From Bradyrhizobium sp. SZCCT0153 (GTDB lineage Bacteria; Pseudomonadota; Alphaproteobacteria; Rhizobiales; Xanthobacteraceae), in NCBI RefSeq assembly GCF_018129995.1, contig NZ_JAFCKS010000011.1:1-64000 (forward strand): a stretch of 64,000 nt of DNA. The letters run 5' to 3'. The notes under the pieces are model-generated. The model made no database searches and was not told where the DNA came from. It saw nothing but the letters and a program-made list of their open reading frames with translations. The position numbers and the translations under genes are program-made. Within the stretch, counting starts at the first letter, position 1. The number at the start of each line of letters is the position of its first letter. Shown one piece after another: positions 43,539 to 52,124 of the stretch.

Positions 43539-44420
43539 ATGAAATCAGCGTTTCTTCCCGACCGGGGCGTGGTCAAGGTCGCGGGCGAGGATGCGCGCAA
43601 CTTCCTCAACGGCCTCGTCACCACCGATCTCGACAGGCTCAAGCCGGGCCTGGGGCGATTCGGTGCGCTGCTGACGCCGCAGGGCAAGATCATCGTCGAT
43701 TTCCTGATCACGGAAGCACCTGCCGGCCATGGCGGCGGGTTCCTGATCGACTGCCCGAAGCCGCTCGCCGAGGGCCTCGCCACCAAGCTGAAATTCTACA
43801 AGCTGCGCGCCAAGGTCATCGTGGAAAACCTCTCCGACGATCTCGGCGTGCTCGCTGCCTGGGACGGCCAGCCGGCCGCGCAACCGGACCTTGCCTTTGC
43901 CGATCCGCGCCATGGCGAGCTCGGCTATCGCATCCTGATCCCCGAACAGCTCAAGGAGAAGCTCTCCGATCTCATTGGCGCCGAACTGGTCGATGCCGCC
44001 GCCTATGAAGCCCACCGAATCGCGCTCGGGGTGCCTCGCGGCGGGCTCGATTTCACGTACAGCGACGCATTCCCGCACGAGACCAACATGGACCGGCTTG
44101 CCGGCGTCGATTTCGACAAGGGCTGCTATGTCGGCCAGGAGGTCGTCTCGCGGATGCAGCATCGCGGCACCGCGCGCACCCGCAGCGTCAAGGTGCTGCT
44201 CGATGACCTCTCGCCGGAGGCCGGCGTCAGCATTCTGGCCGGTGACAAGCCGGTGGGCACGATGGGTTCTTCGGCGCAGGGCAAGGGCATCGCGCTGGTG
44301 CGCATCGACCGCGTTGCCGACGCGCTCGACGCCGGCCAGCCGCTCACCGCCGGCGGCCTTGCCCTGACACTCGCCGAACCTGAAATCGTCCGTATTCCCG
44401 CCAAGCAGCCCACCGCATGA
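43539..44420 (+). CDS. ygfZ: Folate-binding protein YgfZ (Fe-S cluster maintenance)
   Basis: A 293-residue tetrahydrofolate-binding protein related to GcvT/IbaG-Iba57, needed for assembly or repair of some Fe-S enzymes. The signature KGCYVGQEVVSRMQHRG contains the functional Cys. The N-terminus VAGEDARNFLNGLVTTDL is typical. ATG 43539 is chosen over an upstream non-ATG codon at 43494. Its stop overlaps the start of the glycosylase gene by 4 bp, so the two are translated in sequence. Confidence 0.9.
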   Translation: MKSAFLPDRGVVKVAGEDARNFLNGLVTTDLDRLKPGLGRFGALLTPQGKIIVDFLITEAPAGHGGGFLIDCPKPLAEGLATKLKFYKLRAKVIVENLSDDLGVLAAWDGQPAAQPDLAFADPRHGELGYRILIPEQLKEKLSDLIGAELVDAAAYEAHRIALGVPRGGLDFTYSDAFPHETNMDRLAGVDFDKGCYVGQEVVSRMQHRGTARTRSVKVLLDDLSPEAGVSILAGDKPVGTMGSSAQGKGIALVRIDRVADALDAGQPLTAGGLALTLAEPEIVRIPAKQPTA

Positions 44421-45043
44421 GCCGCGCCCCCCGCCTGCATCCCGACGGCCTGACGCGTTGCCCGTGGCCCGGCGAAGATCCGCTCTATGTCGCCTATCAC
44501 GACACCGAATGGGGCGTGCCGGAATATGGCGACCGTGCGCTCTATGAAAAGCTGATCCTCGACGGCTTCCAGGCCGGCTTGTCCTGGATCACGATTTTGC
44601 GCAAGCGCGACAATTTCCGCAAAGCCTTCGACGACTTCCAGCCGGAGAAGATCGCGCGCTACAACGAAAAGAAAGTCCACGCGCTGATGAACGATGCCGG
44701 CATCGTTCGCAACCGCGCCAAGATCGACGGCGCGATCCTAAGCGCGAAGTCCTATCTGGACATCATGGAGAAGGGCCCCGGCTTCTCAAAGCTGCTGTGG
44801 GATTTCATGGGCGGAAGGCCCAAGATCAATCATTTCAAGACCACCGCAAGCGTGCCGGCCTCGACGCCGCTGTCCGTGCAAATCTCCAAGGAGCTCTCCT
44901 CGCGCGGCTTCAAGTTCGTCGGCCCCACCATCGTCTATGCCTTCATGGAAGCGACCGGCATGGTCAACGACCATCTCGTCGACTGCCATTGCCACGCGAA
45001 CTGCGGCAAGACTCAGCGCAAGCCGCGCCTCAAGGTCAAATGA
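44417..45043 (+). CDS. tag: DNA-3-methyladenine glycosylase I
   Basis: A 208-residue base-excision enzyme removing 3-methyladenine. Tag-family features: RCPWPGEDPLYVAYHDTEWG, FQAGLSWITILRKRDNFRKAF with the catalytic Glu region before it, and the zinc ligands at the ends (Cys near the N-terminus and the C-terminal DCHCH). Overlaps ATGA both with ygfZ upstream and with the HD gene downstream, forming a tight three-gene operon. Confidence 0.93.
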   Translation: MSRAPRLHPDGLTRCPWPGEDPLYVAYHDTEWGVPEYGDRALYEKLILDGFQAGLSWITILRKRDNFRKAFDDFQPEKIARYNEKKVHALMNDAGIVRNRAKIDGAILSAKSYLDIMEKGPGFSKLLWDFMGGRPKINHFKTTASVPASTPLSVQISKELSSRGFKFVGPTIVYAFMEATGMVNDHLVDCHCHANCGKTQRKPRLKVK

Positions 45044-45654
45044 GCGCGAAGAAGACGGAGTCCGACTTGGCGTCCCGCGCCTGGCAGCGCATGCTGTCGG
45101 GCCGGCGGCTCGATTTGCTCGATCCCTCCCCGCTCGATATCGAGATTGCCGACATCGCGCATGGGCTGGCGCGGGTCGCGCGCTGGAACGGGCAGACCAC
45201 CGGCGCGCACATCTTCTCGGTCGCGCAGCACACGCTGCTGGTGGAAACAGTGATGCGGAACGAGATGCCGCGCGCCGACCAGCGCATGCGGCTTGCCGCG
45301 CTTCTGCATGATGCGCCCGAATATGTGATCGGCGACATGATCTCGCCGTTCAAGGCTGTGCTGGACGGTCACTACAAGGCGGTCGAGAAGCGCCTGCTCG
45401 GCGCCATCCACATCCGTTTCGGCCTGCCGCCGGTGCTCTCCGACGACATCACGCTCGCCATCAAGGCCGCCGATCGCGGCGCGGCTTACCTCGAGGCGAC
45501 CGAGCTTGCCGGCTTCAGCGAAAGCGAGGCGAGGCGCCTGTTCGGTCGCGACCCCGGCCTGTCCGACAGCGTCCGGCGCGACTACCTCACGCCCTGGACG
45601 GCGGCCCGGGCGGAGAAGCAGTTTCTGGAGCGGTTCAAGGCGGTGTTTGCGTAG
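45040..45654 (+). CDS. HD-domain phosphohydrolase (YfbR-like)
   Basis: A 204-residue HD protein. Metal ligands: HIFSVAQHTLLV supplies the first His and ALLHDAPEYVIGDM the His-Asp pair, with a late Asp in IKAADRGAAYLE. These resemble the YfbR 5'-nucleotidases acting on deoxyribonucleotides, though the substrate is not proven. ATG 45040 overlaps the tag stop. Confidence 0.82.
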   Translation: MSAKKTESDLASRAWQRMLSGRRLDLLDPSPLDIEIADIAHGLARVARWNGQTTGAHIFSVAQHTLLVETVMRNEMPRADQRMRLAALLHDAPEYVIGDMISPFKAVLDGHYKAVEKRLLGAIHIRFGLPPVLSDDITLAIKAADRGAAYLEATELAGFSESEARRLFGRDPGLSDSVRRDYLTPWTAARAEKQFLERFKAVFA

Positions 45655-45665
45655 CATCATCACTT

Positions 45666-45763
45666 CGTAGGGTGGGCGAAGCGAAATGCGCCCACCAAAC
45701 TAGGCAAGATGTGCGAGCCGCGAAGCGGTGGGCGCGGCGCGATGCGCCTTTGCCCACCCTGCG
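45666..45763. repeat. Intergenic inverted-repeat element
   Basis: TAGGGTGGGC (from 45668) is inversely matched by GCCCACCCTGC ending at 45762, with inner copies of GCGCCCACC/GGTGGGCGC. It fills the gap between the HD gene and the phosphatase gene. It is a second repeat family, different from the one at 42013. Confidence 0.65.
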
Positions 45764-45798
45764 AACGCTCGCTATAATCAGCGGCAAAAAGGTCTGCC

Positions 45799-46305
45799 AT
45801 GATCCACGTCTGCTCCCTCGCCGCCCTTCCCGAAACCGTCCGCCTCACCAAGGCCAGCCACGTGCTGACCGTGATGGCCAATGTCGAGCAGGTGGCGCGA
45901 CCGGTGTCGGTGCTGCCGGCCAACCATCTCAAGGTGTCGATGGACGACATCACCGAGGAGATGGACGGCTTCGTCGCGCCATCCGAAACGCATATCGAGC
46001 AGGTGTTGAACTTCGTGCGCGGCTGGGACCGCGGCGCGCCGCTGGTGGTGCATTGCTATGCCGGCATCAGCCGCTCCACCGCGAGCGCCTTTGCGGCCGT
46101 CTGCGCGCTCAATCCGGAACGCGACGAGGTCGAGATCGCGAAGAAGATTCGCGCGGCCTCCCCGATCGCCTCGCCGAACCGGCGCATCGTCGCCCTTGCC
46201 GACAGGGCGCTGGGACGCAACGGCCGCATGCTGCGCGCGCTCGACGAGATGGGCCCGGGCGCGATGATGGTCGAGGGCCGCCCCTTCGTGATCGAGCTCG
46301 AATGA
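45799..46305 (+). CDS. Tyrosine phosphatase-like protein
   Basis: A 168-residue protein with a cysteine-phosphatase active site HCYAGISRSTASAF (the C-x5-R-S loop, Cys at about 82) and an Asp-containing loop VSMDDITEEMDG. It belongs with small dual-specificity-type bacterial phosphatases often annotated as tyrosine phosphatases. No partner kinase is nearby. It ends 19 bp before the NadQ-type regulator gene. Confidence 0.82.
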   Translation: MIHVCSLAALPETVRLTKASHVLTVMANVEQVARPVSVLPANHLKVSMDDITEEMDGFVAPSETHIEQVLNFVRGWDRGAPLVVHCYAGISRSTASAFAAVCALNPERDEVEIAKKIRAASPIASPNRRIVALADRALGRNGRMLRALDEMGPGAMMVEGRPFVIELE

Positions 46306-46324
46306 CCGCTGCGATCATCATCGC

Positions 46325-47293
46325 ATGAGCGACAAGCTCCTGACGCCGATCGAGATCGGCCTGACCGCGGCGATCGTCGCGATCGAGAACCACGAGCCGT
46401 TGATCCTCACCGCGCGTAGCAGCGACGGGCTGGCCGGCCTGCCGTTCGGCCCGTTCGATGCGCTGAGCCATCGCACCTTCGAGATCGGCCTGCGCGCCTG
46501 GGTCGAGGAGCAGGCGGGCCTGCGGCTCGGCTACGTCGAGCAGCTCTATACGTTCGGCGATCGCGGCCGCCATGCCGAGGCCGGCGACACCGGCGCGCAC
46601 ATGGTCTCGATCGGATATCTCGCGCTGACGCGCGCCGTCGGCGGCGAACTCGCGGCGACCGGTGCGAGCTTCGAGCCGTGGTATCGCTTCCTCCCATGGG
46701 AAGACTGGCGCGAAGCGCCGCCCGCGATCATCGCGCGCGACATCCTCCCGGCACTGATGACATGGGCCGAGCAGGAGACCCCGGAGACGACGCGCGCGCT
46801 GCCGCGCAAGGATCGCGTGCGGTTCTATTTCGGCCTCGACGGCGCGCCCTGGGACGAGGAGCGCGTGCTGGACCGCTACGAGCTCCTGTACGAGGCCGGG
46901 CTGATCGAGGAGGCGCGGCGCGACGGCCGCCCTGCGGCATTAGCGCGCAAGACACTTCCCGCGCTCGGCACGTCCATGCGCTTCGACCACCGCCGGATTC
47001 TTGCGACTGCGATCGCGCGGCTGCGTGCAAAACTGAAGTATCGTCCTGTCGTCTTTGAACTTTTGCCCGCCGAGTTCACACTTACGGAACTGCAGTATAC
47101 GGTGGAGGCAATCTCCGGCCGGCACCTGCACAAGCAGAATTTTCGCCGCCTGGTCGAAACCGAAGCCCTGGTCGAACCGACCGGGGTGATGTCGACACAG
47201 ACGGGCGGACGCCCGGCGGCGCTCTACCGCTTCCGCCGCGACGTGCTCCAGGAGCGGCCCGCGCCGGGCTTGCGCGTCCGCTCCCGACGCTAA
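46325..47293 (+). CDS. nadQ: NadQ/NrtR-type transcriptional regulator of NAD synthesis
   Basis: A 322-residue protein with an N-terminal Nudix-like fold (about 10-160) but no intact Nudix box, so it should sense rather than hydrolyse a ligand. The C-terminal winged helix (about 225-310) shows FTLTELQYTVEAISGRHLHK followed by NFRRLVE, and ends GGRPAALYRF, as in NrtR-family repressors. Alphaproteobacterial proteins of this sort (COG4111, called NadQ) have been linked to nadABC by comparative genomics, from memory. In this window nadABC lies 10.7 kb away with two matching inverted repeats in its promoter region. The effector is unknown. Confidence 0.78.
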   Translation: MSDKLLTPIEIGLTAAIVAIENHEPLILTARSSDGLAGLPFGPFDALSHRTFEIGLRAWVEEQAGLRLGYVEQLYTFGDRGRHAEAGDTGAHMVSIGYLALTRAVGGELAATGASFEPWYRFLPWEDWREAPPAIIARDILPALMTWAEQETPETTRALPRKDRVRFYFGLDGAPWDEERVLDRYELLYEAGLIEEARRDGRPAALARKTLPALGTSMRFDHRRILATAIARLRAKLKYRPVVFELLPAEFTLTELQYTVEAISGRHLHKQNFRRLVETEALVEPTGVMSTQTGGRPAALYRFRRDVLQERPAPGLRVRSRR

Positions 47294-47342
47294 CCCGACA
47301 CATGCGCGATCGGCCTCTGCCCGCCGGTTGCCTGGAGGCTTC

Positions 47343-50045
47343 ATGCTCGACGGCCCGTTTGACGTCTTTGCGCTGATCATTGCGATCATCGCCTTTCTGA
47401 TCGCGATCAAGGCGTCCAGCCAGGCGGCCGAGTTGCGCCGCCGGCTGAACTCGCTCGAAGAGATGTTTTACGCGCAGCGGCCCGTGCAGCCGCCGCCGCT
47501 GATGCCCGCAGCGGTGCAGGCTGAAGCGCCCGCGACAGCCTCCGCAGAACCGCCGCCGCTTGCGCCCGAAGCCGCAGCCGAGGCCGCGCCGCCTCCGCCC
47601 GTGACCGAAGAGGTTTCGCCGCCCCCGCTCGAACCCGGCGCGGATGCGCCGCCGCCATTGCCCGCGCCCGCGCCCGGCTTTGAGGAACGGCTCGGCACCC
47701 GCTGGGTGGTGTGGATCGGCGGCCTTGCGTTGGCGCTCGGCGGCTTCTTCATGGTGCGCTATTCGATCGAGGCCGGCCTCGTCGGCCCCGGCGTGCGCGT
47801 GTTCCTCGGCGGCGTGTTCGCGCTTGCGCTCCTTGGTGCCGGCGAATGGTCGCGGCGCAAGGAAAGCATCTCCAACATCGCCGCGCTGCCGATCGCCAAC
47901 ATCCCCGCGATCCTCACCGCGGCCGGAACGGCGGTGGCGTTTGCCACCATCTACGCGGCCTATGCGCTCTACGGCTTCCTCGTGCCTGCGACCGCCTTCG
48001 TGCTGCTCGGCCTCGTCGCGCTGGGCACGCTGGCCGCGGCGCTGTTGCACGGACCCGCGCTCGCGGGCCTCGGCGTGGTCGGCGCGTTCGTGACGCCGAT
48101 CCTCGTCTCCAGCAGCAAGCCGGATTATTGGGCGCTCTACATCTATCTCGCCATCGTCACCGCCGCGAGCTTCGGCCTCGCCCGCATCCGGCTGTGGCGC
48201 TGGCTTGCGGTGACAACCATCGCCTTCGCGGTGCTCTGGATCTTCCCTGGTCTCGACACTAGCGATTTGCAGGTTGCGCCGCACGCGTTCCATGTCATCG
48301 CCGGCTTCGTGCTGTCCGCGCTGCTCGTGGTCTGCGGGTTCATGTTCGGCCCCAGCATCGAGGACGGGGAGATCGAACCGGTGTCGTCGAGCTCACTCGG
48401 CGCCTATCTGTTCGGCGCGATGCTGATCGTGCTGTCGAGCGCGCATGCCGATCTGGCGCTGATCGCCTTCACGCTGCTCGTGGGAGCCACGCTGTTCGTC
48501 GCCTGGCGGGCCCCGGCGGCGACGGGCGCGCTGGGCGCGGCTGCAGCGACCGTCTTCATCGTGTTCGCCGAATGGGCGGTGCTCGCCAACCCAGACATGC
48601 TGGTGCTGCCGGGCGGGCCCATGGTCGGCGTCGGACCGGTTGCGACTGACAGCTCGGTGACACTGCATCTGGTGATGGCCGCGGTCTTTGCCGCCGGATT
48701 CGGCCTCGCGGGCTTTTTCGCGCAGGGCCGTTCGAATTCGGCGATCATTCCGGTCGTGTGGTCGGCGGCGGGGGTTGCAACGCCGATCGCGATCCTGGTC
48801 GCGCTCTACGCGCGCATTGCCCATCTCGATCGCTCGATCCCGTTCGCGATCCTTGCGGTGCTGCTGGCCGCGGCCTTTGGTGCTGCGACCGAAGCCCTGA
48901 TGCGTCGCGAGACCCGGCCGGGCGTCGCCACCTCGACCGCACTGTTCGCGACCGGCACGCTCGGTGCGCTGGCGCTGGCGCTGACGTTTGCGCTGGAGAA
49001 GGGCTGGCTCACCATTGCGCTCGCACTGATGTCGCTCGGCACCGCCTGGATCTCGTTGCAGCGGCCGATCCCGGTTCTGCGCCGGCTCGCCGCCATCTTC
49101 GCCGCGATCGTCACCGCGCGCATCGGCTACGATCCGCGTATCGTTGGCGACGCCGTCGGTACCACGCCGATCTTCAACTGGCTGCTCTGGGGCTACGGCC
49201 TGCCGGCGGCATCGTTCTGGGCGGCGAGCCTGTTCCTGCGCCGGCGCGGCGACGACGCGCCGCTGCGCGTGGTCGAGGCCGCCGCGATCCTGTTCACCGC
49301 GCTGCTCGCCTTTATGGAGATTCGCCACTTCGCGACCGGCGGCGGCATGACATCGGCACCGTCGCTGCTGGAATGCGCGTTGCAGGCCTGCGTCGCGTTC
49401 GCCATGGCGATCGGACTGGAGCGGCTTCGGCTACGCAGCCGCAGCATCGTGCACAATGTCGGCGCCGTCGTGCTGACGGCAATTGGCGGACTCGTCGGCG
49501 TGTTCGGACTCTTCATCCTGGAGAACCCGATGCTGTGGCGGGTCGACGTCGGCGGCGCGGTGTTCAACCTGCTGCTGCTCGGCTACGCACTGCCGGCGGT
49601 GTTGCTGCTGCTGTTGTCCTATGCGGTGGTCGGCGAGCGCGGCAAGGCCTACGCCAACACCATCGCGGGCGGCGCGCTCGTGTTCGCGCTTGCCTATGTC
49701 ACGCTGGAGATCCGCCGCTTCTATCACGGCCCGATCCTCACTAGCGGCGGCACCACGGGCGCCGAGCAATACACCTATTCGATCGGCTGGCTCGGCTTCG
49801 GCGTGGTGCTGCTCGGCGTCGGCATTCTCGTCAATTCGGAGCGGGCGCGGCTGGCGTCGGCCGTCGTCATCGCTCTGACGATCCTGAAGGCTTTCGTGAT
49901 CGACATGTCGACGTTGACAGGCGTCTACCGCGCGCTGTCGTTCATGTGCCTCGGCATCGTGCTGGTCGCGATCGGCTGGCTCTACCAGCGCATCCTGTTC
50001 CGGCGGCAGGTCGCACCGCCGCCGGCTCAGCAGACGAGCAGCTAG
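47343..50045 (+). CDS. DUF2339 polytopic membrane protein
   Basis: A 900-residue protein. An N-terminal membrane segment (FDVFALIIAIIAFLIA) is followed by a Pro/Ala-rich cytoplasmic or periplasmic linker (about 45-110) and then some two dozen hydrophobic spans, starting with RWVVWIGGLALALGG. This layout is the DUF2339 family. Function unknown. The ATG at 47343 has a perfect TGGAGG site; the TTG at 47328 is not preferred. Its stop TAG shares CTAG with the convergent receptor gene. Confidence 0.85.
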   Translation: MLDGPFDVFALIIAIIAFLIAIKASSQAAELRRRLNSLEEMFYAQRPVQPPPLMPAAVQAEAPATASAEPPPLAPEAAAEAAPPPPVTEEVSPPPLEPGADAPPPLPAPAPGFEERLGTRWVVWIGGLALALGGFFMVRYSIEAGLVGPGVRVFLGGVFALALLGAGEWSRRKESISNIAALPIANIPAILTAAGTAVAFATIYAAYALYGFLVPATAFVLLGLVALGTLAAALLHGPALAGLGVVGAFVTPILVSSSKPDYWALYIYLAIVTAASFGLARIRLWRWLAVTTIAFAVLWIFPGLDTSDLQVAPHAFHVIAGFVLSALLVVCGFMFGPSIEDGEIEPVSSSSLGAYLFGAMLIVLSSAHADLALIAFTLLVGATLFVAWRAPAATGALGAAAATVFIVFAEWAVLANPDMLVLPGGPMVGVGPVATDSSVTLHLVMAAVFAAGFGLAGFFAQGRSNSAIIPVVWSAAGVATPIAILVALYARIAHLDRSIPFAILAVLLAAAFGAATEALMRRETRPGVATSTALFATGTLGALALALTFALEKGWLTIALALMSLGTAWISLQRPIPVLRRLAAIFAAIVTARIGYDPRIVGDAVGTTPIFNWLLWGYGLPAASFWAASLFLRRRGDDAPLRVVEAAAILFTALLAFMEIRHFATGGGMTSAPSLLECALQACVAFAMAIGLERLRLRSRSIVHNVGAVVLTAIGGLVGVFGLFILENPMLWRVDVGGAVFNLLLLGYALPAVLLLLLSYAVVGERGKAYANTIAGGALVFALAYVTLEIRRFYHGPILTSGGTTGAEQYTYSIGWLGFGVVLLGVGILVNSERARLASAVVIALTILKAFVIDMSTLTGVYRALSFMCLGIVLVAIGWLYQRILFRRQVAPPPAQQTSS

Positions 50046-51730
50046 GCCGCGCGGACCGAATCCAGGAACTGCGCGACCTCGACCTTCAGGCGCGTGCTGT
50101 CGGTCGCGAGCGATTTCGCCGCCGACAGCACTTCCGTCGAGGCCTCGCCGGTCTCGATCGCGCCGCGCTGCACGTCGGTGATGTTGGACGAGACCTCCTG
50201 GGTGCCGACCGAGGCCTGCTGCACGTTGCGCGAGATTTCCTGCGTCGCCGCGCCCTGCTCCTCGACGGCGGCGGCGATGGCCGCGGACACCTCGGACAGC
50301 CGCTCGATGGTGCCGCCGATCTCCTGGATGGCACTGACCGATTCCTGCGTCGCGGCCTGAATGCCCGCGACCTGCGCCCCGATCTCGCCGGTCGCCTTCG
50401 CGGTCTGCTCGGCCAGCGCCTTGACCTCGGAGGCGACGACCGCGAAGCCGCGGCCGGCTTCGCCGGCACGCGCGGCCTCGATGGTCGCGTTCAGCGCCAG
50501 CAAATTGGTCTGGCCCGCGATGGTGTTGATGAGCTCGACGACGTCGCCGATGCGGGCGGCCGCCTGCGACAGCTCGTTGACGCGCGCGTTGGTCCGCGTC
50601 GCCTGTTCGACGGCTTCCGCCGCCATCCGTGCCGAATCCTGCACGCGGCGGCTGATCTCGGTGATGGAGGACGACAGCTCTTCCGAAGCGGATGCCACGG
50701 CCTGCACGTTGGTGGAGGCCTCTTCGGACGCTGCGGCAACGACGGTCGCGAGCTCGCGCCCGCGCTGCGCCGTGCTGGTCAGCGTCGACGCGGAAGCCTC
50801 GAGCTCGGTCGAGGCCGACGACACGGTCCCGACGACCTCGCCGATCATGGCTTCGAACTTGCGGGTGATGGCGTCGACGCGGCGGCCGCGCTCGATCTTG
50901 GCCTCGGCGTCGGCTGCGGCGGCCTCGTCCGCGGCTTTCTTGGCGATCAGCGCTTCCTTGAAGATCTGGAGCGCATCCGCCATCGAGCCGATCTCGGTTT
51001 TCTCGCCGCGATGCGGCACCTCGGCCGAGAGATCGCCCTCGCCGAGCGACTGCATCGGCCGGATGATCGAGGCGATACCACGGGAAACGTCGCGCACGAG
51101 ATAATAAGCAGCGCCGATCGCGATCACGACCGAAAGCACGATGATGCCGACCAGCACGCGAAAGATCATCGCGTAGCTGTCAGCCGCCTGCTTGGTCTCC
51201 AGTTCCGCGCCGCGATTATTTATCTCGATGCCTTTCTGGAGCAGCGGATCGGCGGCCTGCGCCATCTTCGCGACCCTGGTCTGCAACAGCTCGTTGGCTT
51301 CCGTCGGGAAGCGGCCGACGCTCTTGCGCGACAGCGCCATCACCTCCTGCACGCCGTTCAGATACTCACCCCACGCCGTGGTCCATTGCCCATAGAGCGA
51401 ACGCTCTTCGGCAACGGTGATCAGTGGTTCGTAGACCTTGCGGGTCTTCTCGATGCGCTCCCGCAACGAGGCGAGGCGCTTCTCGGCAGCGTCCTTGCCC
51501 TCTGCGGTGTCCTGCATCAGATGCAGGCGGAGCGCGACGCGCAGCTCGTTGATGTCGGCGCGCAGCGAGCCGAGCGCGCGCACGCTGGGCAGCCAACTCT
51601 CCGCGATCTCGACCGTGTGCGCGTTGATGCTCTGCATGGTACCGATCGCGGTCACGCCGACGCCGGCGAGCGACAGAACGAGGACCGATAACACGGCCAG
51701 AAGCTTGAAGACGATCGACAATTTCGACAT
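50042..51730 (-). CDS. Methyl-accepting chemotaxis protein
   Basis: A 562-residue receptor. TM1 (about 7-29) and TM2 (about 185-207) enclose a four-helix-bundle sensor of the 4HB type. A HAMP linker leads to the cytoplasmic signalling hairpin with ELINTIAGQTNLLALNATIE at the tip region and EAGRGFAVVASEVKALAEQ. There is no visible C-terminal CheR-binding pentapeptide (ends QFLDSVRAA). ATG 51730 is chosen over 51763. It is paralogous to the receptor at 52125; the signalling halves are near-identical while the sensors differ, so ligands probably differ. Confidence 0.92.
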   Translation of the reverse strand: MSKLSIVFKLLAVLSVLVLSLAGVGVTAIGTMQSINAHTVEIAESWLPSVRALGSLRADINELRVALRLHLMQDTAEGKDAAEKRLASLRERIEKTRKVYEPLITVAEERSLYGQWTTAWGEYLNGVQEVMALSRKSVGRFPTEANELLQTRVAKMAQAADPLLQKGIEINNRGAELETKQAADSYAMIFRVLVGIIVLSVVIAIGAAYYLVRDVSRGIASIIRPMQSLGEGDLSAEVPHRGEKTEIGSMADALQIFKEALIAKKAADEAAAADAEAKIERGRRVDAITRKFEAMIGEVVGTVSSASTELEASASTLTSTAQRGRELATVVAAASEEASTNVQAVASASEELSSSITEISRRVQDSARMAAEAVEQATRTNARVNELSQAAARIGDVVELINTIAGQTNLLALNATIEAARAGEAGRGFAVVASEVKALAEQTAKATGEIGAQVAGIQAATQESVSAIQEIGGTIERLSEVSAAIAAAVEEQGAATQEISRNVQQASVGTQEVSSNITDVQRGAIETGEASTEVLSAAKSLATDSTRLKVEVAQFLDSVRAA

Positions 51731-52014
51731 CACGACAAATCCCGATGATAGCTGGCAACGCACGACTTACCTGCGCCCGCAATCGTCACGACGGACGACA
51801 GGGCGTGGTCATTCCAACAATGCTGGCTGGTTCTTATCCGGTAAGATTGCTCTCATAGTTGCAAACAGGCGTTAACAGGAACCTACGTAAAACTACGGGA
51901 CGCTCCCGGCCGTCGTTATTTTCTCTGCAACCGTCTGTTGCAGCTGCGCGAATTCGTGCTGCGGCGCGAGCGCGCCGCGCCTGCGTGGCAGCATCCGACC
52001 GAGGCGGACGGCCC

Positions 52015-52086
52015 TCACGCCGTCTGCACCGCCGCCAGGAAGCGCGCGACCTCGCTCGTCAGCCAGTTGCCATCCTGCGCAAGCGA
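52015..52086 (-). pseudogene. Orphan C-terminal tail of a chemotaxis receptor
   Basis: On the minus strand SLAQDGNWLTSEVARFLAAV plus QTA and a stop matches the last residues of the flanking receptors (SLSGDSNRLKLEVGKFLDTV). No receptor body precedes it: the complete gene at 52125 ends just upstream. It is the residue of a deleted third receptor. Confidence 0.7.
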
Positions 52087-52124
52087 TGGGGAAGTCGGCC
52101 GATGATCGGCGAGGACGGCCGCCG

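Noticed and set aside
47082..48293. 403-codon minus-strand frame opposite the DUF2339 and NadQ-type genes
   Set aside because: The product is Arg/Glu/His-rich low complexity typical of antisense frames at high GC.
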